DNA of 64,000 nt, taken from the NCBI RefSeq assembly GCF_002954775.1, contig NZ_KZ672952.1, positions 314,883-378,882 of the forward strand. Reading direction: 5' to 3'. Both the position numbers and the translations under genes were made by a program. Source of the stretch: Streptomyces geranii. Its GTDB lineage: Bacteria > Actinomycetota > Actinomycetes > Streptomycetales > Streptomycetaceae. Under the pieces are notes generated by a model. It was given only the letters and a program-made list of their open reading frames with translations, searched no databases and was not told the DNA's origin. Every line of letters starts with the position of its first letter. Position 1 is the first letter of the stretch. Of this stretch, positions 1 through 9,800 are shown piece after piece.

Positions 1-379
1 CTTGGTGTTTCTTCGCGGGTCTTTGGAGTTCGTTGATACCCCGCCGACGGCCATATACGCGCGCCGGGCGGGTAAGAACCCGCCCAGGATATGGAAAAGC
101 CGGAGTAAAAGATCATGACCAATGGGGTAAACGTTTTTTACTACTGATAGATAGAGCTATCAGGCATTTTCTACAGCCAGACAGCTCGGTGACGTCGCCA
201 GTGGTACGCGGCGCCCAGGGGGCACGGAGGGTTGATTCCTTGATCGCAGCAAGAACGGGGACCCTGCCCCTCCCCCGGCCCCGACCGCTCCCGGCGAAGC
301 GGGCCGGGCCTCCGATCCCCCGAGCAGGAATCAGGACGTTTCAAGGACTTTCGCGAGCCGTTGAAGTACGAGAAGGAAC
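1..379. other. non-coding upstream region, partly AT-rich
   Basis: There is no convincing gene here. Positions about 110-175 are clearly richer in A/T than the rest of the window, with runs such as GTTTTTTACTAC, while the flanks are GC-rich. It most likely carries the promoter of the LuxR regulator that starts at 380. I could not fix a -35/-10 pair. A 116-codon open frame on the + strand (33-383) has no codon-usage or motif support. Confidence 0.5.
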
Positions 380-2752
380 ATGACGATCCCGGTATCGGAT
401 ATGGGGAATCTTCCGGCGGCCCTGACCACGTTCGTGGGCCGGCGCCAGGACATCGCCGACCTCCGCCGTCATCTGAGCGCGAGCAGGCTGATCACACTCA
501 CCGGAGCCGGCGGGGTGGGCAAGACGCGGCTCGCGCTGGAGGTGGCCGCCGCGTCGGCGACGGATTTCGCCGACGGCGTGTGGCTGGTGGACCTGGCCCC
601 GGTGCGGGACCCCTCGTTGACGGTGAACGCCCTGGCAGCCGCACTGGGAGTTCCGGACCTGGGCACGAAGCCCGTCGTCGAGCAGCTGGCGGTCTTCCTG
701 GCCCGCCGGTCCCCGCTCGTCGTCCTGGACAACTGCGAGCACCTCGTCGACGCCTGCGCCGAACTCGTGCACACCCTGCTCTCGGCCTGCCCCCGGTTGC
801 GTGTCGTGGCGACGAGCCGCCGGACGCTGGGCATCTACGGCGAGCATGTCTTCGCGGTACCGCCGCTGCCACTGGACGACTCCGTGGAACTCCTGCGGGA
901 CAGAACCACTGCGGTGCGACCGGATTTCACGGTTGCCGACGCCAACCGCGCCCAGGTCCTCCGGCTCTGTGCCGCCCTGGACGGGCTTCCGCTGGCCATC
1001 GAACTCGCCGCTGCCAGACTGCGGACCCTGACCGTCGGCGAGGCGGTGAACCGGCTGGAGAACCGATTCGCTCTCCTCGCGACCGGCAGCCGCGCGGCCC
1101 GGCCCCAGCAGCGCACCCTGCGCGCCCTGGTCGACTGGAGCCACGAGTTGTGCACTCCGGCCGAGCGGTTGCTGTGGAACCGGTTGTCGGTCTTCGCCGG
1201 CGACTTCGGGCTCGACGCTGCCGAGGCCGTCTGCTCGGGAGACGGCATCCACCAGGACGAGGTGCTCGATCTCCTCGACCAGTTGGTCGCGCAGTCCGTC
1301 GTGCTGCCCACCGAGCGCGAAGGCCTGCCGCGCTACCGGCTGCTGGTGACCATCCGCCAGTACGGGCGGGAGCGGCTCGTCGAGGCCGGCGAGGAACAGC
1401 GGACGCTCCACCGGCACCAGGCCTTCTACCTGGCTCTCGCCGAACGCATCGCCGACGGCTGGTACGGCCCCGGCCAGCGGGAGAGCCTGGCCCGGCTGCG
1501 GGCCGAGCACGCCGATCTGCGCACGGTGCTCGACCTGGACTGCGACCCCCAGGCCACCCTGGCACTGGCCTCCGCGCTGCGCTTCCACTGGTGCGAGGGA
1601 GGGTTCCTCGGTGAGGGACGCCGCTGGCTGGAGCAGGCGCTGGCCGCCGCGCCCGAGCCGACTCCGGCCCGGGCCAGGGGGCTGTGGGTGGCCGCCTGGG
1701 TGGCGGTGCTCCAGTGCGATCACGCCGCAGCCCACAAGTGGCTGGACGAGGCCGCGAAGCTCGGTGAGCGGGTGGGTGACCAGGTGGTGCGTGCCCATGT
1801 CGTGAGTCTGCGGGGCACGTTGGCGCTGTTCGGCGGGCGTCTGACGGAGGCGGTGTCGCTGCTGGAGGAGGCGGTGAGCGCGCACATGGAGACGGGTGAG
1901 GAGACCGGTGTGGTCTACGCGCTGATCCTGATGGCCACCGCCCAGTCGCACCTCGGGGACCCACGGACCACCGAAACGTGCAGACGGGCGCTGGCTCTTG
2001 CCGAGAGGCACGACGACCGGCTGGTCCGCACACACGCGCAGTGGACCGTCGGCTATGACGCCTGGGTCCGCGGTGACCTGCGGGTTGCCTCGGCGATGAT
2101 CCGGGCCGCGCTGGAGAACGAGCAGGGTTTCAACGACCGTCTCAGGGTCGCGCTGATGCTGGAGGAGTTCGCCTGGGTGACCGCCGCCGACGGTGGTCAC
2201 CAGCAGGCGGCGCTGCTGCTGGGTACCGCTCGTACCCTTTGGCGGGACACCGACACCGACATCTCCACCTTCGGCCCCCACATGGTCGACCAGCACGCCA
2301 GGTGCGAGGAGGGCATCGTTCGGGTGCTCGGCAAGGCGGCGTACGGGGCCGCCCTCGACGAGGGCGGCCGTCATGGTTGCCCCGAGGAGGCCATCACCTA
2401 CGCCCTGCGCACCGTGCCACCGTCGGCGCCCGCCTCGTACGAGGCTGCCGTCACCGAGGCCGCCATCGCCGGGGGCGGCCGTCATGACTGCCCTGCGGAA
2501 GCCATCGCCTGCAGCCTGTCGGCTGTGCCACCTGCGGTCGCTCCCCCGGTCGCGGGCCCACTGACCCCCCGGGAACGGGAAGTGGCCGCGCTGGTGGCCG
2601 ACGGGATGAGCAACCGGCAGATCGCCGGCGCCCTCAAACGCTCTCCGCGCACGGTCGAGGGCCACATCGAGAACATCATGGCCAAGCTCGGCTTCACGTC
2701 CCGCGCCCGGATCGCGTCCTGGTGGACGGCCCATCAGGTGCCCACCTCGTAG
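380..2752 (+). CDS. LuxR-family regulator with NB-ARC/AAA ATPase domain (AfsR/MalT-like)
   Basis: A 790-residue signal-transduction ATPase. The N-terminal NTPase has a Walker A GAGGVGKT near residue 37 and a Walker B-like LVVLDNCEH near residue 115. A long alpha-helical, TPR-like middle part follows. The C-terminal LuxR helix-turn-helix (about residues 727-785) contains LTPREREVAALVADGMSNRQ and TVEGHIENIMAKLGF. In this family, ligand or partner binding at the ATPase/TPR part switches DNA binding by the HTH. The start has GAGAAGGA just upstream. Residues about 662-685 and 699-722 form an imperfect internal repeat (GGRHGCPEEAI and GGRHDCPAEAI, 37 codons apart) between the TPR part and the HTH. 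The target genes cannot be told from context; it converges on a secreted-protein gene. Confidence 0.9.
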   Translation: MTIPVSDMGNLPAALTTFVGRRQDIADLRRHLSASRLITLTGAGGVGKTRLALEVAAASATDFADGVWLVDLAPVRDPSLTVNALAAALGVPDLGTKPVVEQLAVFLARRSPLVVLDNCEHLVDACAELVHTLLSACPRLRVVATSRRTLGIYGEHVFAVPPLPLDDSVELLRDRTTAVRPDFTVADANRAQVLRLCAALDGLPLAIELAAARLRTLTVGEAVNRLENRFALLATGSRAARPQQRTLRALVDWSHELCTPAERLLWNRLSVFAGDFGLDAAEAVCSGDGIHQDEVLDLLDQLVAQSVVLPTEREGLPRYRLLVTIRQYGRERLVEAGEEQRTLHRHQAFYLALAERIADGWYGPGQRESLARLRAEHADLRTVLDLDCDPQATLALASALRFHWCEGGFLGEGRRWLEQALAAAPEPTPARARGLWVAAWVAVLQCDHAAAHKWLDEAAKLGERVGDQVVRAHVVSLRGTLALFGGRLTEAVSLLEEAVSAHMETGEETGVVYALILMATAQSHLGDPRTTETCRRALALAERHDDRLVRTHAQWTVGYDAWVRGDLRVASAMIRAALENEQGFNDRLRVALMLEEFAWVTAADGGHQQAALLLGTARTLWRDTDTDISTFGPHMVDQHARCEEGIVRVLGKAAYGAALDEGGRHGCPEEAITYALRTVPPSAPASYEAAVTEAAIAGGGRHDCPAEAIACSLSAVPPAVAPPVAGPLTPREREVAALVADGMSNRQIAGALKRSPRTVEGHIENIMAKLGFTSRARIASWWTAHQVPTS

Positions 2753-2777
2753 GACGTTCCCGCCGACAAAGCCGGGT

Positions 2778-2805
2778 GCCCGGCTGGGGTGTTCCCCAGC
2801 CGGGC
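2778..2805. terminator. bidirectional hairpin terminator
   Basis: A perfect 12-bp inverted repeat (GCCCGGCTGGGG / CCCCAGCCGGGC) with a 4-nt loop sits 26 bp after the LuxR stop codon and 16 bp after the stop of the opposing secreted-protein gene. It probably ends both transcripts. Confidence 0.8.
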
Positions 2806-2820
2806 GGCGTCGTGAACGTG

Positions 2821-3552
2821 TCAGTGCGCCTTGGCCGGTGTGAGGACGACCTTGGTCACCTTCCGGGTGGCGGCTGCGGTCGCCTTCTTGGCGGACTTGG
2901 CGGACTTGGCGCTCGCGTGCTTCTTCGACGCCGGCTTCTTCGCGGCGTGCTTCTTGCTGTGCTTGCTGTGCTTCTTGCTGTGCTTCTTCGCGTGGTGCTT
3001 CTTCGCGTGGTGCTTCTTCGCCGAGTCGTGCGCTGTGCCGCCGGGGGCCGAATTCGCCTCGGGTTCCCCCTCGATGATCCTGATCTTGCTGTCGTAGGTG
3101 GAGACCAACGGATCCGTGACATCCGACGGGGCCGTGGTGACCACATCCACCACGTCGACGTCCGGGTTGTAGGTGGAAACCGCGGTGTAACCGGCAGTCG
3201 CTATCTGATCGACGGTGTCGACCTGGATCGCGTCGACCTCTTCGTTCGTGTCGAACTGGCTGAACTCCCCGTAGAGAACGATGTCCGGGTCGGAAAGCTC
3301 GAAGTCGTCAGGGTACTGAAGATCGTCAGCCGCGTGTCCACCCGTGAAAACCAGGGTGATCTCACCGGAGTCGTCCACGAACGTCGTGAGTGCGTTGTTG
3401 TACTCCCCGAGTTCCGCGATCTGTGCCCAGTCCTCGTCGCTGACGCCGATGTCCGACGGGGACGTCATCGCGCTCGCCGGAGAGGCCCCCAGAACGAGCG
3501 AAGCGGACAGGATGGCGCTCAGCAACAGCGCTCGGCGGGTTCTTCCTTGCAT
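2821..3552 (-). CDS. secreted protein with Lys/His-rich C-terminal tail
   Basis: Function not recognised. A 243-residue protein with a Sec signal peptide: basic n-region QGRTRR, hydrophobic core, and a likely cut after ASPASA near residue 27. The mature part begins acidic (DIGVSDEDWAQ, and repeats of the type VSTYNPDVDVVDVV) and ends in a roughly 65-residue tail from about residue 179. This tail is built of KKHHA, KKHSKKH and SAKSAKSAKK repeats and resembles histone H1/HupB-type tails. The start at 3552 is preferred over an in-frame ATG at 3603 because it is followed directly by the signal peptide and preceded by GAAGGTGGA. The tail could bind polyanions (DNA, teichoic acid) or metal ions through its histidines; that is inference. 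Confidence 0.7.
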   Translation of the reverse strand: MQGRTRRALLLSAILSASLVLGASPASAMTSPSDIGVSDEDWAQIAELGEYNNALTTFVDDSGEITLVFTGGHAADDLQYPDDFELSDPDIVLYGEFSQFDTNEEVDAIQVDTVDQIATAGYTAVSTYNPDVDVVDVVTTAPSDVTDPLVSTYDSKIRIIEGEPEANSAPGGTAHDSAKKHHAKKHHAKKHSKKHSKHSKKHAAKKPASKKHASAKSAKSAKKATAAATRKVTKVVLTPAKAH

Positions 3553-3637
3553 CGTTCCACCTTCTGTTTTCTCTGTGGACCATGGACGGAACCGCTCCGC
3601 CATGTGTCGAGTGAATCCCGCTGTGCAGTCAGGCGTT

Positions 3638-4783
3638 TCAGCCCGCTACCAGCTGCTTCTTGCGGGTCGGGGTGGCGGTGGCGGCCTTGCTTTCCTCCGC
3701 CGGCGCGATAGGGCCGCGCATGCTCTTGAGCACGATCAGGATCGTGGTCGTCACGAGGACACCGGCCGCGACGGCAGCCACGAACAGCAACGGCTTGCCG
3801 AGGTGTCCGGCCGAGAAGAGGCCGCCGTCGGTGGCTTTCATGGTGCTGCCGAAGGTCATGGTCAGCGCGCCGGTCACCGCACCGCCGGCCATGCCCGCCG
3901 GGAGCACACGCAGGGGGTCGGCCACCGCGAAGGGAATCGCGCCCTCGGGCACGAAGGCCGCGCCGAACAGCCAGGCGACCTTGCCATAGGTCCGCTCGTC
4001 CTCGGTGAACAGCGAGCGGCGCACCACCGTGGCCAGCGACAGGGACAGCGGGGGAACCATCGCAGCCGCCACCACCGCCGCCATGATCGTGAAGTTGAGG
4101 GAGTTCGGCGCGACCGTGACACCCGTCACCGCGAAGGTGATCGCGGTCTTGCTGATCGCCCCACTGAGGTCGAAGCAGACCATCAGGCCCAGGACCATGC
4201 CGCACAGCGCGGCACTGCCCCAAGTCAGCGGCGGCAGCTGGTTGTCCAGCCACGCCAAAAGGTCATTGACCTGTGGCGCGAGCAGCGTGAAGACCACGGC
4301 TACGGTGGCGACGCCGGCCAGGAGCGGGATGACGAGCATGGAAGTGATGCCGCGTAGCTTCAAGGGGAGGCTGATCCGCTCCATGGCCACGGCAAGCGCA
4401 CCGGCTACCAGGCCCGCGAACAGCCCGGCCAGGAAACCACCGTTGAATGACATGCCGACCACGCCGCCGATGGCGCCGGCGACCATGGCCTGACGGCCGG
4501 CCATGCCGTAGGCAAGGTATCCGGCGACGACCGGCGGCAGCAGGGCCATGGCGCTGACACCGGCCTTCAGCAGCAACGCGGCCCAGGTGTCGGCGTGGGC
4601 CCAGGAGCCGTCGTTCAGCAGCCCGGCCGCCCTCGTGGAGATCTCGGGGCCGCCGATGACGTACGAAAGGACGATCAGCAGCCCCCCGACCCCGGTGAGA
4701 GAGCCGATGTAGGGCATGCCCCGTACCAACCACCCGGCGAGCCGAAGGCCGATGTGACCGCTCGGGGCGGAGCCCTGGTCCAT
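3638..4783 (-). CDS. PTS fructose-type EIIC membrane permease, stand-alone
   Basis: A 381-residue polytopic membrane protein resembling the IIC domain of fructose-type phosphotransferase permeases. Typical stretches are GVGGLLIVLSYVIGG, GVVGMSFNGGFLAG and AFVPEGAIPFAVADPLRVLP, the last being the conserved EGAIPF loop. About nine to ten hydrophobic segments are visible. EIIC forms the sugar channel and needs EIIA and EIIB to phosphorylate the substrate; neither is fused to it nor encoded next to it, so it must borrow partners or act differently. The ATG at 4783 is chosen because the upstream part of the open frame is proline/arginine-rich and not protein-like. The start is not certain, as no strong ribosome site is visible. 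Confidence 0.82.
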   Translation of the reverse strand: MDQGSAPSGHIGLRLAGWLVRGMPYIGSLTGVGGLLIVLSYVIGGPEISTRAAGLLNDGSWAHADTWAALLLKAGVSAMALLPPVVAGYLAYGMAGRQAMVAGAIGGVVGMSFNGGFLAGLFAGLVAGALAVAMERISLPLKLRGITSMLVIPLLAGVATVAVVFTLLAPQVNDLLAWLDNQLPPLTWGSAALCGMVLGLMVCFDLSGAISKTAITFAVTGVTVAPNSLNFTIMAAVVAAAMVPPLSLSLATVVRRSLFTEDERTYGKVAWLFGAAFVPEGAIPFAVADPLRVLPAGMAGGAVTGALTMTFGSTMKATDGGLFSAGHLGKPLLFVAAVAAGVLVTTTILIVLKSMRGPIAPAEESKAATATPTRKKQLVAG

Positions 4784-5160
4784 GGGGGCGGGTGAATGCG
4801 GGAGGTGATTGTTCCTGGGTAGGTACACGGGAGGGCTCCAGGTGCGTGAATTGCCCGTGGGGCAGATGTCCGGGCTTGAGGGAACGCGGGACAGGGGCGA
4901 GGGAGGGGTAGGGGTCGTACGGACCTCGGGGAGACCAGCGCCCTGCGGCAGAACGGGACGGGTGAGTCGGCACCCACGCGGGGAGTTCCGCGGCGTGGGG
5001 TCTCGGGCCGGGTGTCGTCCCTCGGCAGAGGGACGACACCTCATGCCCGACAGGTCGGCGCAGCACACACGGACGGGATCAACCGGTCGACTTCACTCCG
5101 CTGACCGGGCGCGTCCACTGCGTGTCCATGTCGCTCCTGGCCCACTTGTCGAAGGCCACA
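4784..5160. other. intergenic region between EIIC and protease genes
   Basis: No gene is recognised. Both flanking genes read leftward, so this stretch holds the end of the protease transcript and the promoter/leader of the EIIC gene. The only clear structure is the hairpin at 5011-5040. Confidence 0.5.
5011..5040 (-). terminator. hairpin, probable terminator of the protease gene
   Basis: A perfect 13-bp stem (GGTGTCGTCCCTC / GAGGGACGACACC) with the tetraloop GGCA, about 120 bp beyond the protease stop. It could instead be a leader hairpin of the EIIC gene, which starts 228 bp further on. Confidence 0.55.
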
Positions 5161-6345
5161 TCACGACGGCTCGACAATCATTTCGGAGTTGAACGAGGAA
5201 AGGATGTCACTGGCGTGGATGTTCGCCATGCGATCCGCGAAATTCCAGAAAACCTTTCCGTGGTGAATTCCCACCATGTTCACACCGCCGTTGTGGGTCG
5301 GGTCCACATAGACAGGAGCACCGGAGTCGCCCGGAGCGGTGAACTTGCCGGGGCAGCAGCTGTTTCCGCCCCGGTCCGTGAGGAAGACTGCTGTGCTCCT
5401 GATCGACTTCTTCACACCGAAGAAGTCGTACGAGATGGACATGCTGTTCAAGCTGACCGGGTGACCGCAGTGGTTGTACGTGGTCCGCCCGCTGACGCAC
5501 GTCTTCCGGCCGAGGTAGGTCCACCCTGTCCAGGTGTCGACATACAGGGCGGAACTACTGTCCTGGGTACCGCCGGAGAAGAGCCGAGCACCATAGTCCT
5601 TACCTGAGAGGGCTTCGGCGTCGAGACTGTTGTCCAGCTTGGTGACCGCGCCGAAGAACTTTCCCTGCTGCGTATAGAAGTTGGTGTTCAGCGGGGCGCA
5701 GTGCGATGTCGTGACCATGTAGTGCTTGCCGGACGCCTTGTTCTTGATGGCCCAGCCGGCCGTGCAGGTACCGGTCCCGCTCTGGATCGACCCTCCGCCC
5801 CAGAAGGGGGAGACGTCGGTGAAGCGGGTGGCTTCCGGCGTGACACGTCCGGGCTGCGCCTCGACGGCGTCCCCGTACTTGCGCTCCAGCGCGTACCCGA
5901 CGGACTTGGGGGCCTCGAGACTGGTGACCAGCTTGTCCTTCTGACCGTCGTATGCGGCCACGATGGCGTACCGGGAAGGGTTGCTGGTCCACTTGCCCTT
6001 CATGACCTCCTTCTGGAGGTTGTCCACCGTGCTCTTGGTGAATTCGCTGATCTTGACCGCGACCTTCATCCCGGCCGGGATTTCCGACTGGACCTGGGCC
6101 TTCTTGGCGGCGGACGTTCCGGCGGGAAGCATCAGCACCGTGTCGGTGAGGCCGTAGACACCGAGCGCCTTGTTCGACCGCGCAACCCTGTCGAGTTGCT
6201 GCCACTGCGCCTGGCTCGGTTCCTTGGGCGACGCCTGGGTGGCCGCAGAGGCCGACGCGGCACCCGACATCACCGTCATGCCCATTGCGGTCGCACTCGC
6301 GAGGAGCACCGCAATGGTGCGCCTCACCCTTTTCCTCGAACTCAT
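5161..6345 (-). CDS. secreted S1-family (chymotrypsin-fold) serine protease
   Basis: A 394-residue exported protease. The signal peptide has RKRVRR followed by a hydrophobic stretch ending SGAASASAATQ. A propeptide-like segment of about 130-150 residues precedes the catalytic part, as in streptogrisin/alpha-lytic-type enzymes. The catalytic motifs visible are TTSHC (His near 215), an Asp in LDNSLDAEAL (about 238-242) and GDSGAPV (Ser near 341). Paired cysteines (CTAGW, SHC, KTCVSG, NHCG, SCC) suggest disulfides. The ATG at 6345 is chosen because AAGGA lies 5 nt upstream; an ATG at 6351 overlaps that ribosome site. It is monocistronic. Its substrate cannot be read from the sequence. Confidence 0.85.
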   Translation of the reverse strand: MSSRKRVRRTIAVLLASATAMGMTVMSGAASASAATQASPKEPSQAQWQQLDRVARSNKALGVYGLTDTVLMLPAGTSAAKKAQVQSEIPAGMKVAVKISEFTKSTVDNLQKEVMKGKWTSNPSRYAIVAAYDGQKDKLVTSLEAPKSVGYALERKYGDAVEAQPGRVTPEATRFTDVSPFWGGGSIQSGTGTCTAGWAIKNKASGKHYMVTTSHCAPLNTNFYTQQGKFFGAVTKLDNSLDAEALSGKDYGARLFSGGTQDSSSALYVDTWTGWTYLGRKTCVSGRTTYNHCGHPVSLNSMSISYDFFGVKKSIRSTAVFLTDRGGNSCCPGKFTAPGDSGAPVYVDPTHNGGVNMVGIHHGKVFWNFADRMANIHASDILSSFNSEMIVEPS

Positions 6346-6852
6346 GTGCATCCTTGATTCTTTTGGAGAACGAATCAGGAATCTGATCCGTCGCAGCTTC
6401 CCCTCGCAGGGGGAATCCTTGAGCCGCACGGGAAATCGATTCCCGCGGCAGATTAGGGAGATATCGCCCCGTCGGGCCGCCAGAGGTCGCACCCGCGCTT
6501 TACGGACCCGGTCAACGCGACTTCCATGGCCCACCGCCCCACCTGTCGTATGACGTCTGCTGTATGAGAAAAGAATGAATGCGGGGTACGCACCGGGGCT
6601 ATGCGTACTTTTACGGGGGTACGCGAGACGGGTACGCGAGGTCTCGGCAGCCACCCCGGGGTCCTACGCGGGTGAGATCCCGAACCGAGGCCCGGACTCC
6701 GTCGGTGATGCGGCGAGGGCAGGCCAGGACGAGTTGCGCGCGAACATGGCGAAGCCCCGCGTGATGGTCGTGTCGCACCATCACGCGGGGCCCGTCGCCG
6801 GACTACCGGCGGTTCGTCCGCTCCGCTCGCGTCAGTTTTCGCTCCGCTTGCC
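6346..6852. other. intergenic region upstream of the protease gene
   Basis: No gene is recognised. It contains the leftward protease promoter and leader, plus the terminator of the next upstream gene at 6754-6791. GTACGC-rich short repeats occur around 6585-6640 (ggggtacgca, atgcgtactt, ggggtacgcg, gggtacgcga), possibly regulatory. Confidence 0.4.
6754..6791 (-). terminator. terminator of the first beta-helix gene
   Basis: A perfect 15-bp inverted repeat (GCCCCGCGTGATGGT and its complement) with an 8-nt loop, about 60 bp past the stop codon at 6853. Confidence 0.75.
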
Positions 6853-9800
6853 TCAGTTGACGGAGAACTCGCTGAACTTCGCGGTGCCGGGTGCTCCGGT
6901 GTGCGCCGTGAAGAACATGCCCGCGTCCAGGGTGGTGTTCGCCCCGGTCAATGTCGCGGTGCCGACGGTGGTCCAGGTGGTGCCGTCGGCGGAGTAGGAG
7001 CCGGTGACCGACGTACCGTTCCTGACCAGGCGGAGCCAGACCGGGGCGATGGCGTCGCTTCCGGTCTTGGTGGCCCCCCTGTCGAGGTAGCCGTCGCCGT
7101 CGGAGTCCCACTGCAGGTTGACGCCGTTGCCGGGGGTGGCGGCGAGGACGACGTATCCGGTCGACTTGGTGGTGCCGGTGATGTCGTTGCGCAGCATCAG
7201 GCCGGCCTTGCCCCAGGCGTTGGTGTTGTCCTGACTGTCGAGGTGGACGGTGACGGTCGACGAGGTTCCGGCGGCTCCGGGCTGGTAGGCCGTGGAGTAG
7301 TCGTCGTCGTGCTGTGCCGCGCCCGAGGCCCAGGTGTCGATGCCCGCGTTGGTCAGGAACGTCACCCCCTGCTTCTGGCTCACCACCGCCGGGACGGAGC
7401 TGTAGGCCCTGAAGGGAGAGGTGACGATCCGCAGGTTGCTGAACGTCGCGCTGCCCGGGGTGCGGGCGCCCGCGGTGTGGATGACGCCGGCGTCCTGGGT
7501 GGCCGCCATGGACCGCAGGGTCACCGCCGAACCGATCTGGGTGAAGGTGGATCCGTCGGTGGAGTAGGAGGCGGACACCGTGGTGGCGGTGCGGGTGAGC
7601 CGTACCCAGACCGGCGCCTTGACGGTGGCAGCCGTGGAGGTCAGCTTGTCGAGGTAGCCGTCGGCGTTGGAGTCCCACTGGAAGCTGACGCCCTTGCCCG
7701 GGGTCGCCACCGCTACCGCGTATCCCGGGGAGGAGCCTTCGCCGGTGAGGTCGTTGCGCAGGACGACACCCGCCTTGGCCCCGCCGCTGGTGTTGTCCAG
7801 GTGGTCGACCCGGGCGGTCACCGAGGTGCCGTTGACGGCGGCGCCCGCCTGGAAGACGGTGCCGTAGGCGTCGTCGCGCTGCTTGCCTGCCCGCCAGATG
7901 CCGGCGCCCGCGTCGGTGACGGTGAAGATGCCGCCGCTCTGGCCGGTGGTGGCGGGCGTGGAGGAGTAGCCCGTGTAGGGGGCGGCGACCGGGTCGGTGG
8001 TCAGGGGCCGGTAGCGGGACTCGATGCCGGCGTTGTCCATGACGGCCCTCGCGCCGGACGGCCACTTGCCGTCGGTGACGATCACCGTGCCGCTCACGAC
8101 GTCACCGCGTCCGCCGTCGAAGATGTTGGTGTCGCTGTTGCTCGCCCAGTTGTCCTTGAGGGTGAGCGCGCCCGTGTTGTTGGTGGAGTTGCCGTTCTGG
8201 GTGGCCCAGCGACCGGTGTTGCGGAAGACGTTGTTGGTGTCCGTGAAGTCCCGGGAACCCTCATCGTGGTAGAAGCCGAAGTAGTTGTTGTTGGTGTGGC
8301 AGTAGTTGCGTTCGAAGGTGCTGCCGGGCGACGCGGACAGGGTGTACAAGCAACCGCCGTCGTTCATCTGCTGCATGATGTCGTGGATGTAGTTGTCGGT
8401 GATGTGGTTGTTCGCGGCGGTGGTCGCGGTCGTGTAGACGGGCTGGTAGTCGTACAGGCCCCGGTCGACGTAGTCCTGGCTGCCACCGATGTCGTTGGTG
8501 CCCCAGCCGTAGCCGATGGTCAGGCCGGAGTAGGGCAGGTTGTACACCTCGTTGTGGGACACCGAGGCGCCCTTGACATAGGTGACCAGGATCGCGGACA
8601 TGTCCCGGTAGTCGAGCGCCACGTCGTGGATCGCGTTGTTGCTGAGGGTGATGTTCTGGTTGGTCATCCGGCTGTCGCTGGGGTGGTGCGCGTCGGCCCG
8701 GATGCCGCCGACGACTATGCCGCCGCCCGCGTCCTGGGTGAAGACGTTGCCGGTCGCGGTGACGGTGTCGGCGCCGAGACCCACACCGGTGGCGTGCGCG
8801 TTGGCGTCGTTGCCGATGCCGAGGCCACTCTGGCCGAGCTGGGTGAAGCGGTTCCCGGTGAACGTGATGTGGTCGGCCGCCGAGACCTGGACCGCGGAGG
8901 GCATCTGCTCCCAGTGCGGACGCGTCGCCTCGAAGAGCGCGCAGCCACTCTGGCACGAGCTGAGGGCGTCCGAAGGACGGTCCCAGGTACCGGTGGCGTA
9001 CGCGCCGGTCTGCTGGCTGGCGTAACCGGTGCTGTTGGGGCCCAGCCAGCTGGTGCCCGAGAACTGCAGCCCCGAGAAGGCGATGTGGGTGGCGGGGGAG
9101 GAATACTTGCCGCCGATGTGGATGAGCGACTGCGTCTTCGGGACCTCGACGTCCGCCGTGCTCATGTTCTGCCCTGCGAGCGGCTTGTAGTACAGGGTGC
9201 CGGAGTCGAGGTACCACTCGCCGCCCGCGTCGAGCAGTTCGTAGGCGTTCTCGATGTAGAGGGGACCGGCCCGGAAGGGGCTGGTCAGGGTGTCGTAGCC
9301 GAACGTGTTGTTGTCCCACGACGGCTGGGCCATGGTGATGGTGCCGCTGCTGATGCCGGTCACCGGGGCGTAGCGGTCGGTAAAGGACCCGATGCCGTGG
9401 ATCTCGGTCCGGGCGGGCTGCGCGAGGCTGTTGAGATAGCTCAGCGAGCTGCTGGTGAAGGTGTAGCCGGTGGTGGTCGCGGTCAGGAGGGAACGGCTGA
9501 TCGCGGTGCGGGCTCTCGTCGCCAACTGGCCGTCCACGTACAGCTGCCGGGTGTCGAACCCGGCTCCGACCTTCGCCTGCCAGATGTTCTTGGCCGGGTC
9601 GTGCAGGGTCCAGCCCGTGGCCTTCCGGGCTCCGGTGATGACGGGGTGGGCCCCGACGGCTGCCTTCCACGTGACGGTGTGACCGCGTGTGCCCGAGTCG
9701 GCGGCGGTGAAGTCGAGCGGCGCGGCGAGCCGGTACGTGCCGTCGGCCAGCTCGACGGTGATGTCTTGCTTCATACGGTCGTTGAGGGCTCGGACCTTCG

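Noticed and set aside
33..383. 116-codon open frame on the + strand
   Set aside because: Arg/Pro-rich, no ribosome site, no recognisable fold, and it runs into the LuxR start. It also spans the AT-rich stretch, unlike coding DNA here.
341..2734. 797-codon open frame antisense to the LuxR regulator
   Set aside because: No start signal or domain. The + strand frame has Walker A/B and HTH motifs in the right order.
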